DNA of 55,592 nucleotides, taken from the NCBI RefSeq assembly GCF_001949145.1, contig NW_019091375.1, positions 331,617 through 387,208 of the forward strand, in the 5' to 3' direction. A program made the translations under genes and the position numbers. The notes under the pieces were generated by a model, which saw only the letters and a list, made by a program, of their open reading frames with translations, searched no databases and was not told where the DNA came from. The stretch is from Acanthaster planci (lineage: Eukaryota > Echinodermata > Asteroidea > Valvatida > Acanthasteridae). Positions 1 to 10,260 of the stretch are shown here, piece by piece. Position 1 is the stretch's first letter. Every line of letters begins with the position of its first letter.

Positions 1-708
1 TTCTCAGGATTATTCCAAAAAGATTGCTGCCGTGAATTCGATTCCTTTTCTTACTGTTTGATTTTATACAGCGTCCTGGATGAGCAGATGTATTTGCTGA
101 TGTATTTGAGCACTTTTTTGGCGACCAACGTAGAAAGATTTTTAGGTTGGTGTCGCTTTTAATACACTGGTATAGATACCAGTGTTTGTGCAGATCAGAA
201 CTTCCTAGAAAGTGTTTGTGAAATTTGCTTAATTTTCAGGGTACAATCCTTAACCAGGCAGTCATCGCTGGTCTCATGTAAGGTCACGATAGTGGGTTGG
301 TAACGCCTATCAACGCATCACTCACCCACGGGCCCATTAGGCTGTTGTTTCCCAACGAGCGGGAGTTTTGAAACTCCGTATCTCTTGGCGACGCAAGGGC
401 TCGTTCGTGTATACATGTATTTGTGTTTTTTGTTTCTAATTCACTTAATGATGCGATCACTAGGTCAGTGATGAGCGGCTGGTGCGCGCTGCGCTCCGTA
501 TACTCTGCGACGAATGACCGACCCCTTGACCAAGGCTAGTACACTTTCCTATATAGCCCCTGTCCTTCAGCGCCTCCACGAAATATAGGCAGGGTAGGTT
601 GGTTCATCGCTCGTTATGTTTTGTTTGGTTTGTTTTTGTTTTTTTGATGCAAAGTTTCACCGTAATCACATCGGGCCTTTCTCTCTGTCTCTCCAAGGCG
701 GTCTCAAG
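1..708. other. Non-coding upstream flank
   Basis: I see no convincing exon here; the open frames are short and lack family motifs. A TATA-like CTATATAG lies at 549-556, about 155 bp before the ATG at 709, and could belong to the promoter of the upstream Ly6 first exon. That is inference only. Confidence 0.4.
550..556 (+). promoter_or_regulatory. Possible TATA box upstream of alternative Ly6 first exon
   Basis: TATATAG is seen in the stretch before the ATG at 709. Its spacing would allow a transcription start near 580 and a short 5' UTR of about 130 nt. There is no independent evidence such as an initiator or expression data, so this is a weak call. Confidence 0.2.
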
Positions 709-757
709 ATGAAGATCGCTGTCGTCTGTTTCCTTCTGATCGTATCGAGCGAACAAG
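709..757 (+). CDS. Candidate alternative first coding exon (signal peptide) of the Ly6/uPAR-like gene
   Basis: ATG at 709 opens a short hydrophobic leader, MKIAVVCFLLIVSSEQ, that ends exactly at a consensus donor (CAAG|GTAAG, intron from 758). A basic residue followed by a Val/Cys/Phe/Leu/Ile core is typical of a signal peptide. The exon is 49 nt and ends in phase 1, the same phase as the first exon at 4789-4849. It would therefore splice in frame to the Ly6 exon at 5449, recreating an Asp codon before SLECYSC. No other Ly6-type Cys-rich exon was found between 758 and 4788. It is thus either an alternative promoter and leader for the same gene or a stranded first exon of a lost tandem copy. 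Confidence 0.5.
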
Positions 758-1696
758 GTAAGAAGCCTGAAGCCTTCAGTTACCAAGGAATTACAGCATG
801 GGTACTTTGGACATAAAATTGACTTGATTCATTTTTTGTCGTGAACCCTGTTCGATGATGTCTGCCGTTTAATCTCAAATCTTGAGGGGAAAAGGGCAAA
901 TATTCAGCCATCATTCCATTAGTTCACAGACTGTGTCTGGAACAGTTTCTGCCTTTTGTATTCAAAGTATATTTTTTGAAATGGAAAGAATTCCATATTA
1001 TGGGCGCCATTACTTTTCCCTGCAGTCTCCTAATCTAAGCTAACTGAAAGCGATAACATGATCTATATAAAGTCCAATTTAGCAGGAAAATACCAACGTA
1101 TTTAGTTAGAAGGAGGGCCAGAGAAATGTAAGGGAGTTTAGGGGGACTTTAAAAAAAAAGCTGGAAAACGTTCTACATACGGACGCCACTTGACACCCAG
1201 TGCTCACGCCCTTTGAGATTGGTCTGAAAAATTCTGTTTTCCAAGTAACAAATTGCTTTTGCCTTCAAATTGAACTTTTCTGGACATATTTTTGCTTTCC
1301 AACGGCTTACAGGTCACTGTAAGGAATAATTACTGGTGTTCGTATATGGAACTCTTTCCAATGGGCTCTTCCCATTTCACGCATAAAGTTTTCCCTATTA
1401 TAAGAGCGTTTTTCTCCCACATTCCGGGCATCCATGGCAGTCTCCAACGTGTAGCTGATTGTATGAAATAGCTCGAAAATATCCTAAATTTATCTCCAAC
1501 GACAGTACGCTCAACTTCCGTGCAATGACTTGCAGGTGGGTGTTTCATCCAGTAGTCTGTAAACAAATACAATAGTTATCGGAAAGTGCTAATTTTTCCA
1601 TAGTTTCCCAACTACGGAGACACCGCATTCAATTACAAGCGCATTCCCGGACCGTCGACGCATGCGTGCGTTTGGCGAATTTTAACTCCCTATCTA

Positions 1697-2406
1697 GACT
1701 TGAATCAAGTCTGTACGTTGCTCTTCCTTAGCAGTCAACCATCCCCATCCCCGTGGCTGGTATACGGTACGCACTACGCGGTCGTCACGCGTCGCGCTCG
1801 GCCTGGTAGTCTTGGTTTCAAGACGTTAAAGCTTGATATCGGACACCGTGCATAGTGCGCCCCCAACGACTCATAATTAGACTGTGCAAATAAAACAACT
1901 ATCGATCACTGAGGTCTTGGGCCAAGACTATCGGCCTGGTAGCTCGAATAACCCTTGTAAGGCGCCTTCATTATAGCCTTTATTGTAAGACATGTTTCAT
2001 ACGTCACCAGTCAGTAAGTCCGACTTGACGAATTAGCAAATCGGACCCGGCGTATCGGTTATTCACAATTGCATATGAACGACATGATCTTGCATAATTG
2101 CATACGGAATTTCCACCAATCGAAGTAGTCAGACTTGTAGACTCATTCATTACAATGCAGGCATGAACGACGTCATGCAGGCATGAACAAATCCGGCAAT
2201 GTGATTGGCTGCTTCCACTTTTGGCAGATGAGCCCATTCGCTGTGTGCAAACGGATAGCAGATTCGTCAAGTCGGGATTTCTGAACTGAACTCATAGTAA
2301 TAAGTGGACGCAAGAGGGCGCGAAAAAAGTACTACCGTTCTCGTTATTCAATGTGTATCCGAAGCAGAAACGAAGATTTAACAGAGATCCCGACTTGAAT
2401 CAAGTC
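1697..2406. repeat. Region bounded by two copies of a 15-nt palindrome, containing a 256-bp inverted-repeat element
   Basis: The odd palindrome GACTTGAATCAAGTC occurs at 1697-1711 and again at 2392-2406. Between them, CCGACTTGACGAAT at 2020-2033 is repeated in inverted orientation at 2262-2275, bounding a 256-bp segment. The shared GACTTGA core in all four places suggests termini of related non-autonomous DNA transposons (MITEs), possibly nested. A related near-palindrome lies at about 20416-20434 next to the N gap. Confidence 0.5.
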
Positions 2407-2789
2407 TACGGTATGCGGTATGCGGTATACGGTTCATAGTGTGATTTCATTTCAGTTTAAACCACGCCCACTACTCTTAGAGTTACATGCATTGATCGCC
2501 GTTTACGGAACCATGGAGTTACATGTAATTCAGCGATCGTCCAATGGGAGTCTGCAAATCGTGGTGCGTCCGCCTTTCTTTGTGAGACGTCACTTACAAA
2601 CCGGATTGGTCGAAGAGGCATACCCTCCGAATCACACCATAAGCGCACGATGGAACGAGTTATCTATCAGCATTTATTGTGTTGGGATCTTTTAATCGTC
2701 ATAAGAGTTCAAATAACGGGCATCACTCACCCCCCCGGTTATAACATGCACTCCCGTCCAAGATAGTGATCGAAAAATTCCGTAACATT

Positions 2790-2940
2790 TTTTTTTCGGC
2801 AAGTCTCATGGGTTTTGTGCAGAGACCCCGATAGCGACCCTGCTATTAGAGGCAAGTGCGTAAATGATTCAAATATCGACGACTAGGAGGTCATCGTATC
2901 GAATGGTCTGATTTAACATCATTGCAAATCGGTAGTATTA
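2790..2940 (+). repeat. Diverged repeat, copy 1 (partner near 3480-3625)
   Basis: The series CCGATAGC, ACCC, GCT, AGAGGCAAGT, then GACTA/GACTC, GGTC and TTGCAAATC occurs in the same order here and about 690 bp downstream. Both copies are preceded by a T-rich run. The similarity was judged by eye and is substantial but diverged, indicating an old tandem or dispersed duplication. Confidence 0.45.
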
Positions 2941-3479
2941 TATTGGATGCACACAATTCACTATGCATATCATATTTGTAGATATTTTTCAAACTGATAA
3001 TTTTGAAGTATTTTTTTTTCTAATATCATATACTCCTCTAAAATGCCACTGTAGTTTCATTATTAGCTTTATCTTTTTCTTCCGGGTTTAGTTGTCGAGT
3101 TTAGATCAGTGTAAAACTCAGTGCACAAGGGTTCACCTGTATGTGAGTTAATTCTCCAAGGATTGTGTTTTCATGAACCAAAATCTCGTGAGGAAAGATG
3201 GAACCAGTGGCTGTCCCTTGGCCTAATTTTGTTTATTCCCCAGCGAAGAAAGTACAAAACAGAGACCTCAGTGGACTTTCAAATGAGTATAAATTTCACC
3301 ACCACCACGTGGGGAAGGAGAAAAAGTGAAGGGTTATGATCGATACACTAAATCTGGGGATAACATTTCGGTGCCGGTGGTATCATTCTTTCAACTATCA
3401 TACTGATAAATTCGCAGTAATGAGATTAATACAGACTCCGTATTCTGCCTTGTTTGCTCTTCCGTGTGGGTGGACACAA

Positions 3480-3625
3480 GGGCAACATTTTTTTGCCATG
3501 CAGGAATATGCCGATAGCAACCCCGCTTTTGGAGGCAAGTACTTGATACGATACTTATCGAACGACTCTAGGCGGTCAATGTGCCATGTGCCGAACGGTC
3601 TCCGGTCCACAGTTGCAAATCCTGG
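3480..3625 (+). repeat. Diverged repeat, copy 2 (partner near 2790-2940)
   Basis: This is the second copy of the repeat near 2800, in the same orientation. It overlaps the 152-codon open frame at 3336-3794, which makes that frame unlikely to be a real gene. Confidence 0.45.
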
Positions 3626-4788
3626 GAATTCCCGTGAAGTTGAAATACTGCTCAGTGGCACGGCGCAACCGTTCGTTCACGTATACATTTACACTCATCT
3701 AACGATTATCATGTCACGGTCGTGCCCGGGCCGAGTTTTCCTTCAAGTGCCACGGTTGGCCAACGTTATGACTCAACACACTACTACTAGATAAAAATAC
3801 AACCCCATTCGAATCTAATGGGCCATTTTGTCCTTTTTGAATGAATTTTGTGGTGAAATTGAAAACCAACCAAAAGGTGATATTTCTGCATACTTTTGGC
3901 CGCCCATACAAGTCGTAGGCAAAATAGGGTGGTCTATAAAGTGTGCCAACTCAAACCACTCGACAGATTATTCAGAAACGATAGAACAGTTTAGAAATCA
4001 TCTAATTGTGCAAAACCTGATACGACTCAGTGTAATAACCCCAAGTTTTTCTACGTAATCAAAGGCTTCAAATTTTCCTGGCTAATTTGAATTCAATATT
4101 TGCGCCGCCTGACGCACTATAGGGCTAAATCAAAATGTCTACTTTTTAAAGTCTTTTCCAAAGGAGATTTGTTAGAATTTTGGTTTAAAAGCTTTATTTG
4201 AACATGTTAAGCTTATATAATCTCTTTTGCAAGATACTCAATTTGTTTATGAGTCCATAATTAAACACAGAAATCCAATTGGAAAGATGTGTCTGCATGA
4301 TATTCTAAAGCATGGCAACTGATGAACGAATAACTCGATTTTTAAAATGGAAACAAAAGGTCTGAAAAAGGCCCTCGCTATGTTTTTCTTAATCGAGAAC
4401 ATAATTTAAATAAGGTCGTCCAAAGAGCGATTTTCCATTCATAATTCTGATTCCATGAAACCAAGATTGATAGAAGTTGCAATGCTGCGTCATCGAAGTT
4501 GCCAGAATATTCTGGAAATCCCCGTCGTGATGAGAAATCGTAAGCGATCGATCACGCCCCAAGGGCCTACCAATAAATTAGCATAAATCATGCACCAATC
4601 ATGTCGCAGTTCTGTACGTCGGGATAGCTATAGGACTATTGCTGCGCCATATCTGTGTGAGACATCGCTCGTCTCGTACACGAAGTTTTCTCGTGCTCCT
4701 GAAATTCCATTTCCAACCTGAAACAACAGCGTTTCGCTGACTGACCAGGCTGAAGTCACCCCGGCATTTCGAGCACTCATTTTCCACG

Positions 4789-4849
4789 ATGATGAGGGTG
4801 GTATTTTGTGTGTTTTTGGCCGTGTGTTTGTGTCTGACACGAGGTGTTG
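4789..4849 (+). CDS. Ly6-like gene, first coding exon (signal peptide)
   Basis: ATG ATG begins a leader of about 20 residues with core VVFCVFLAVCLCL, followed by the donor GTTG|GTAAGT. It ends in phase 1, matching the next exon, which starts with AT to complete an Asp codon. Confidence 0.8.
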
Positions 4850-6367
4850 GTAAGTCATTTTTATTTTGTTGCATGCTGGGGGTCAAGCGGGGTGACCGTG
4901 ACAGGGGCGTGGCCATAAAGGGAGGGGAGGATGGAGTGAATAAATGAAATGGCCAAATTGCGACACAAGCAAGGTTTCGTCTCCTACACGATTAGTTTGG
5001 CTTCCTTGCTGTTATTTCTTGCACTCCGTAATGTTTCAAAATACAGGCCATTTTCAAATTTATGCACAATGATTTATTTATGATATTTATTCATAATTAT
5101 AAGCCTATCGTCCACGCATCACAGTCTGAGCACACTGTAGGTCAATCAAACTTGGCATCCCAAAATAGATAACTGCAGAGAAGTACGTCAAAACAGTTCT
5201 ATTTTGTCGCAAACTGATCCAAGATTAGATGAAACAAAATGTGGGTCTGACAGTAGGCCAATAAAAATTAGAGGTGGTGGACGGATGCTGCCAACTACTA
5301 CCTCAAATAATTTTAATTTATTCATTGGAAATAAATCATACACAGATTTAAAATGTTTTTATTCTATTCTTATATTATTGCAGTTGTGATCAACCTGCCA
5401 TCTGTGTTTATCCTTTTGTTGTTGTTGTGTGGGTATTGTTTTTCCTAGATTCTTTGGAATGTTATAGCTGCACTGATTGTGGACTTTCGGGCATCTTCTC
5501 CATCCTGGAGACCAAGACTACTTGTGCAGACCTTTTAGGAACTGGCCGATGTTCCAAGACCGTACTGCCTGATGGAAGTAAGTGAGAGAAATCCTTTACA
5601 GTCAACTGTGCTGTCTATCACATTACTCCAAGTCTCAGCTCAAACAGTGAGGAATTTTGGACAATAAAAAATTGAGACATCAGAATATACGTGTAGTTGT
5701 CTGACAGTTAATTGAGATGACAAACTTTCCCAATTCTCCTAGTAAAAATTCATCATGGATATCGGATGTGCTTAAAGCGACCCCACTGGAAAATAGGAGA
5801 GGGGAAGATCTTGAACCAAATATTTGGGGGCAGTGCATAAAAAATGGAAATTTTTGTAACCTTTAATGGCCTTTTGACGTGAAAGGGAATTAAACTAGAT
5901 CAAAAAAAAAAATAAAATTGCATTTCATTAATTCCCCTACCAACAAACTGAGGCCTCTCTGCTGAAGGGAGGGTCATATTTTGGCCCCCCTGGATCAGCC
6001 CTTGAGGTAGGAGCTAATCTTTAAAGGTATTTATCCTTCTTTAAATCGTGTTGAAAGGTGATGAAATTTGGTAGTAAATATTTCACAACCTATCAGTATA
6101 TTCCGAAAAGTTTGCTTTGAGAAGGTAATCTTGATGCAGCATCACGATTCACCATTGTCTTTTTCATCAACAGCTGTGGACAGAGGTTGTGCTGATGCGG
6201 TGACTTGCGCTGGTACAGATCTGTTCGCCAAATGCAGAAGTGCAAGCGACACCAACTGTAGAATCTGCTGCGACACGGACACCTGCAACAGCGCCTCCAA
6301 CATCAAGGTTGCCTGGTTGGCTGTCCTCCTGCCTGTGGCTGCTGCCATCTTGGCTGCACGCTTCTAA
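4789..6367 (+). CDS. Ly6/uPAR three-finger domain protein, probably GPI-anchored (three exons)
   Basis: Exons are 4789-4849, 5449-5577 and 6174-6367; all introns are GT-AG and phase 1, giving a 127-aa product. Residues 1 to about 20 form a hydrophobic signal peptide rich in Val/Cys/Leu. The mature part begins SLECYSC and contains 12 cysteines, ending with a CC-x4-CN cluster (CCDTDTCN), the hallmark end of the Ly6/uPAR (LU, three-finger) fold. After that comes a small-residue stretch (NSASN, possible omega site) and a hydrophobic C-terminal tail ending ILAARF with no long cytoplasmic part. This is the pattern of a GPI-anchor signal. The family acts at the cell surface as ligands, receptors or modulators; the partner here is unknown. 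Two ATGs are adjacent (4789 and 4792); either could be used. No closer orthologue can be named. Confidence 0.85.
5449..5577 (+). CDS. Ly6-like gene, exon 2 (first half of LU domain)
   Basis: The acceptor is TTTTTCCTAG and the donor GGAA|GTAAGT. The exon encodes SLECYSCTDCG and a Thr/Leu-rich loop region ending SKTVLPDG, phase 1 to phase 1. The opening LECYSC is a classic LU-domain N-terminus. Confidence 0.85.
6174..6367 (+). CDS. Ly6-like gene, last exon (second half of LU domain and GPI signal)
   Basis: The acceptor TTTTTCATCAACAG leads into TVDRGCADAVTC, with the CCDTDTCN signature further on, then a hydrophobic tail and a TAA stop at 6365-6367. Confidence 0.87.
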
Positions 6368-7040
6368 ATCATGCATATTCATGAGCAATAGTCCAATCCG
6401 CACAGGTTTTGGCATGTACAAACTTGATAGTAACTGTCTTTATAGTGTTTCTGTAATGCCATCCGGCTTTGCTAGCTTTGAGTGCTAAGTGCCATCTTGT
6501 CCTGAAGTTGACTGAGAGACTAAGAGATGGTGCCTTTTATTTCATTGTTAAATGAGGGAGACTAAAATGATTCGGCTTTTGAGGCCGATGAAGTGCTTCC
6601 TTCATTTATAATACAACAGTAAGGCAACCTATCAACGTTTGTAACCTTCGTGATGAGTGGCTGAAATTATGACAGTTCATTGAGTTCAGTACTATATCGT
6701 TGCTCGTATCTTAGCCATTTTAAGATAGTTTCGTTAACTTTAAGTTTTTCACAATGGCCTGCACCTACAGTTTCTTTAAAATATTTTTATTTTGTGGCAG
6801 CATTTTGTTTCCTTCCAAATATTCCCAGACACACTTTTCACCACTCACTTTAATAATAATCAACAGACACAGTCGTGTTGACATAAGGCAACCAGCAAAA
6901 TGTTTTGTCTAAACAAATTAAAACAAGCCGCGTGTGTGTCGGGTACATGCCCATGTATCTGCAGCTATTGTGGCTTTCAAAAGTAATGGCTCCTGATGCG
7001 TCAGCGTAATAAATTGTACTTGCAACATGCTACAAGCGGC
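6368..7040 (+). other. Probable 3' UTR of the Ly6-like gene
   Basis: Non-coding sequence follows the TAA stop. The first clear AATAAA is at 7008-7013, so a transcript ending near 7025-7040 is plausible. This is inference from the signal alone. Confidence 0.4.
7008..7013 (+). terminator. Candidate polyadenylation signal of the Ly6-like gene
   Basis: AATAAA about 640 nt after the stop codon at 6367. It is the first canonical hexamer I noticed downstream on the plus strand. Confidence 0.35.
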
Positions 7041-8189
7041 AAATTTCATGCTTGACTTGTCATCTCTTAGGGGTAGTACCATACATCGGACGTCACAGCC
7101 CTCAATTCACTTTAGACGTGGAAGAAGTCGAAATCTGAATTCCTTTCCGACCTTGTCTGTTCCTGGCTGAGCGGTGTGAATCTGGTAATAGATTTTTAAT
7201 ATCATCATTCAACAATGTTCAATCATTCATGTTAGTGCATACATGCAGGTCACACTGTCAGTTGACCACAGAAATCTTCGTCTTCAACACGTTCAGATGT
7301 TTGATATGAATGGGTGTACATATCAGTTTTTTTTATTCTCTTGACAAGTGTCATACCTGTATTCGTAGAGAACAGGGGGGACATGTTTTCTTCCAGAACA
7401 TGAGACAGTAATTTCAGATCCACTTAAGTACATAAACACCCCTCTTAAAATTTTCTTCAACTTGAGGAGGTGTTGTCTGTTCATTCTAATGATGATGTGT
7501 TTTGTGAAGAATTTAAGTACAGCATCCGAAATCTCCCATTGCAATTTTATATCGCAGGAAATAAAAATATTCAGTACCACGTTGTAGTATGTTTTAATGT
7601 CCTTTTCTTTTTCCTTTCTGGCTCTCATAATATCCACTCTTTACTGTCTGATCAAGTGTCTTTAGCTATTTGAATTTCTAGCCCTACTACCACATGGCTA
7701 AGAGACCTTTTGCTAATGGCATAAAGGGCACTAGCGTATGCCATACATGCCATTAATTCTACAACAACTTATTCAGTACCACAGAATCTACCTGTGCAAT
7801 AAGCCTAGCTCTTCTAGAAATAGTTGGAAGCAGCACTGATTGACTCTATTTTCACAGGAAGGACACCACCCAACCAACTAGGGACAAAACCTTGAAGAAA
7901 CTCCTCCCTGTTTGCGCAAAATTGGCTGCAAATTTAAAATGGAACTGTGGCCGCGATAATTGAAGTGGAATTCAACTTGAAAGTCCAGTACGTGTTCAGC
8001 GTGTTGTGTTTTGGGACGTGCATGGAAGTTACTTACATGTGCACTTTGATCTTTACAACAGTGAAATGTTGTGTGGTGTAATTATATGAACAGATGAAAG
8101 GGTGTTTATGATTGCAACTGCTCGTGCGTGACAGTTGAAATGGCATTCTGCTAAAACCTGTGACCTTTAGGACGAAGTTGTGGTGGCCC

Positions 8190-8370
8190 TATCGTGCACT
8201 GGCGCGGCGGCAGAACGATTTTCAAAGGGGGGGGGTGTGTTAGACCATCAGGCATCGGCCATTAATGGGTCGATGCATTATGCCCCACCCAATTATATAA
8301 AACCTGCAAAAAGTGGGGGCAGGTCCCTACCGTCGAAAAAGTGGGGGCTTCCACCGCTAGTGATATCGTG
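8190..8370 (+). repeat. G-rich dispersed repeat with CACTGGCG end
   Basis: GCACTGGCGCGGCGG is followed by a run of nine G and by two AAAAAGTGGGGGC-type blocks. A related, reverse-oriented element with the same TGGCG end and a G-rich body lies at about 18130-18310. This looks like a dispersed non-autonomous repeat. Confidence 0.35.
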
Positions 8371-8961
8371 GATCTCTAGATTATTTTGTTGCATTGATCG
8401 CAACACATAGACCTATTTCATTCTGTCTTCACAGCCTTACAGAAAAGAGGTTTTGGAAAAAAACGGTGAGAAAAGGGGGAAAAATAAGACATCCTACCTT
8501 TTCAGTCCTTTTAATGATATTCATTCATAGTAAAACATTTACTAGTTATCAATGAAGTCGGACGTCTGAAATAAAAACATCAGAATTTGGAGTCGTTTTG
8601 TTAATTGGGGCTCTAAATTCTCCATACATCATGATATTAACTTTTCCGAAGGTTGCATAATGTTAGACTTGTGAAGAAACTGTCTTTTATCTTTCTTATA
8701 TCGCGTGGTGTAAGCTTTTCCCAATAAATGAAAAGGATAACTGATATTGTGTGGCTCGATTTCTTACTTGAGTGGTTACAGATCTGACCTTCGTCAAAAG
8801 TTAGACAGCAGATAGTTTTGGGCGCGAACACACAGAAGAACTTAAATCCACTTTTTCAAACCGACCTGATCAGAAGATCCCGACTGCTTAGGTGGAAGAG
8901 ATCTTGATACGACGGGGAACAGGCCGCCTCGGAGCAGTGGATGCGGGGCAGTGCACGCACG

Positions 8962-9012
8962 AGGTCAGTGGCGTAGCTAGGATTTTACTAGGGGGCACAA
9001 AGGGGGCTTTAA
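8962..9012 (+). repeat. Terminus of a CAGTGGCGTAGCTAGG-type dispersed repeat
   Basis: GTCAGTGGCGTAGCTAGGA is followed by TTTTACTAGGGGGC and GGGGGCTTT. The same end, in opposite orientation and carrying a 12-nt insertion, is at about 53520-53577, so this is a repeat family in the genome. Confidence 0.5.
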
Positions 9013-9106
9013 TAATTGTCGAAGGTTAAGCAACATTTTCAAAAGAATATACAATGCCATTCAGTGCAGATCTGGGTAAAGTAAAATGCAGGAACCATGC
9101 CATTGT

Positions 9107-9158
9107 ATTCACATACTTAGAATAATAATATAATTCACATACTTAGAATAATAATATT
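9107..9158 (+). repeat. 26-bp tandem duplication
   Basis: Two adjacent copies of a 26-bp unit (9107-9132 and 9133-9158) beginning ATTCACATACTTAG; they differ only at the last base. Confidence 0.9.
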
Positions 9159-10228
9159 GGCGAATTTCTTTGATACTGGTTTCAAAGGGAACTGCTAGCC
9201 TAAGGCTAACTGTCTGGCGTGTTAAATAGCTTCCATACAGCCAGGCGTCTGTACATGGATTGTATTGTATTTCAATATTACGGTCGAGATAAGTCCCGGT
9301 GTTGCAGTGACAAAAATTCCCACAACTCCGTTTGAAGGTATTTGAACCGATATTTCCTAGTGAACATTTTTGTTTACACAGTGCACATTAATTCTGGCCT
9401 CTTCTGATAAGCTTACACCGGATTTCCTTAACTTGCTTTGCAGCTCCAGGAAGAGCAAACCATGCAATGGGTGTTGATGACCAGTGTCACTGGGAAAGTA
9501 AACTTAAACAAGAGTTCACTTGCGACGTGTGGACGTTTGGAAGTACATGGCAAAATGAATTCTGCAGATTTCCCACTGGCAGGTCGAAACAGACTCTTGT
9601 ATTCTGACAGTCTTGAAGTTGCATGCAGTTTTCGGCTGGGTTTCACAATTTATAGGGCCGGGAAATGTAATTCATATGTTTTGCAGGTTCTATCTCTGTC
9701 TTGGTACCTTTGTGATGTTTTTTAATAATTCAAATTTCCAATAATTCAAATTTCATATTCATGAGTAAAAGTATGTGAGGCCATCCAAAGGATAAACCAA
9801 CTTAGAGTTAAAGCTATTTTTTTCACCAAAAACTGGCCAGAAGTTAGGATGTTTTACCATAGCACAGTTTGTTCACCGTGACTTTGGGGATTCCTTGTTT
9901 CAGTTCATGAAAGCATGAAGACAGTTGGCCAGTGAACTCAGTTTTTTTCAGAAATACTTTCACTGGGCACATCTGGGCTTCAAAATTGAACAGAAACCCC
10001 TCTCTCCAAAATGAACCGTGCCATCCTGTTGTGACACCACAATGTTTCATCTTCATTTTGACCAGAAAAGGGTGGAAACATTTCACGTGTTCCCGAAAGT
10101 ACACTTTTTAGGGAGAAGAAAAAGAGATGTGATGTAGTTATCTTGCATTAATTAAAAACAAGTAGAAAACTGCATAAAACATTTCCCGAAGTAAAATTTG
10201 AAAAAAAAAATTAAAAATTAAAAACCAA

Positions 10229-10260
10229 AAGGATCCGTAATTATAAATTTACGGATCCTT
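10229..10260. repeat. 12-bp-stem hairpin
   Basis: AAGGATCCGTAA (10229-10240) and its exact reverse complement (10249-10260) flank an 8-nt AT loop. It is preceded by an A-rich run, so it could be the end of a retroposed element; no function is claimed. Confidence 0.8.

Larger units (their letters stand above)
758..4788. other. Non-coding region (intron of the long Ly6 isoform, or intergenic)
   Basis: No exon with splice sites and family motifs was recognised. The longest open frame (3336-3794) is low in family-like features and overlaps a diverged repeat. The region holds inverted-repeat elements (1697-2406) and two diverged copies of a repeat near 2800 and 3490, described separately. Confidence 0.6.

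Noticed and set aside
3336-3794. 152-codon plus-strand frame
   Set aside because: No recognisable domain, overlaps a diverged repeat copy and lacks splice or promoter support.
9844-10104. 86-codon minus-strand frame in the intergenic region
   Set aside because: No signal peptide, domain or splice context; looks like chance.
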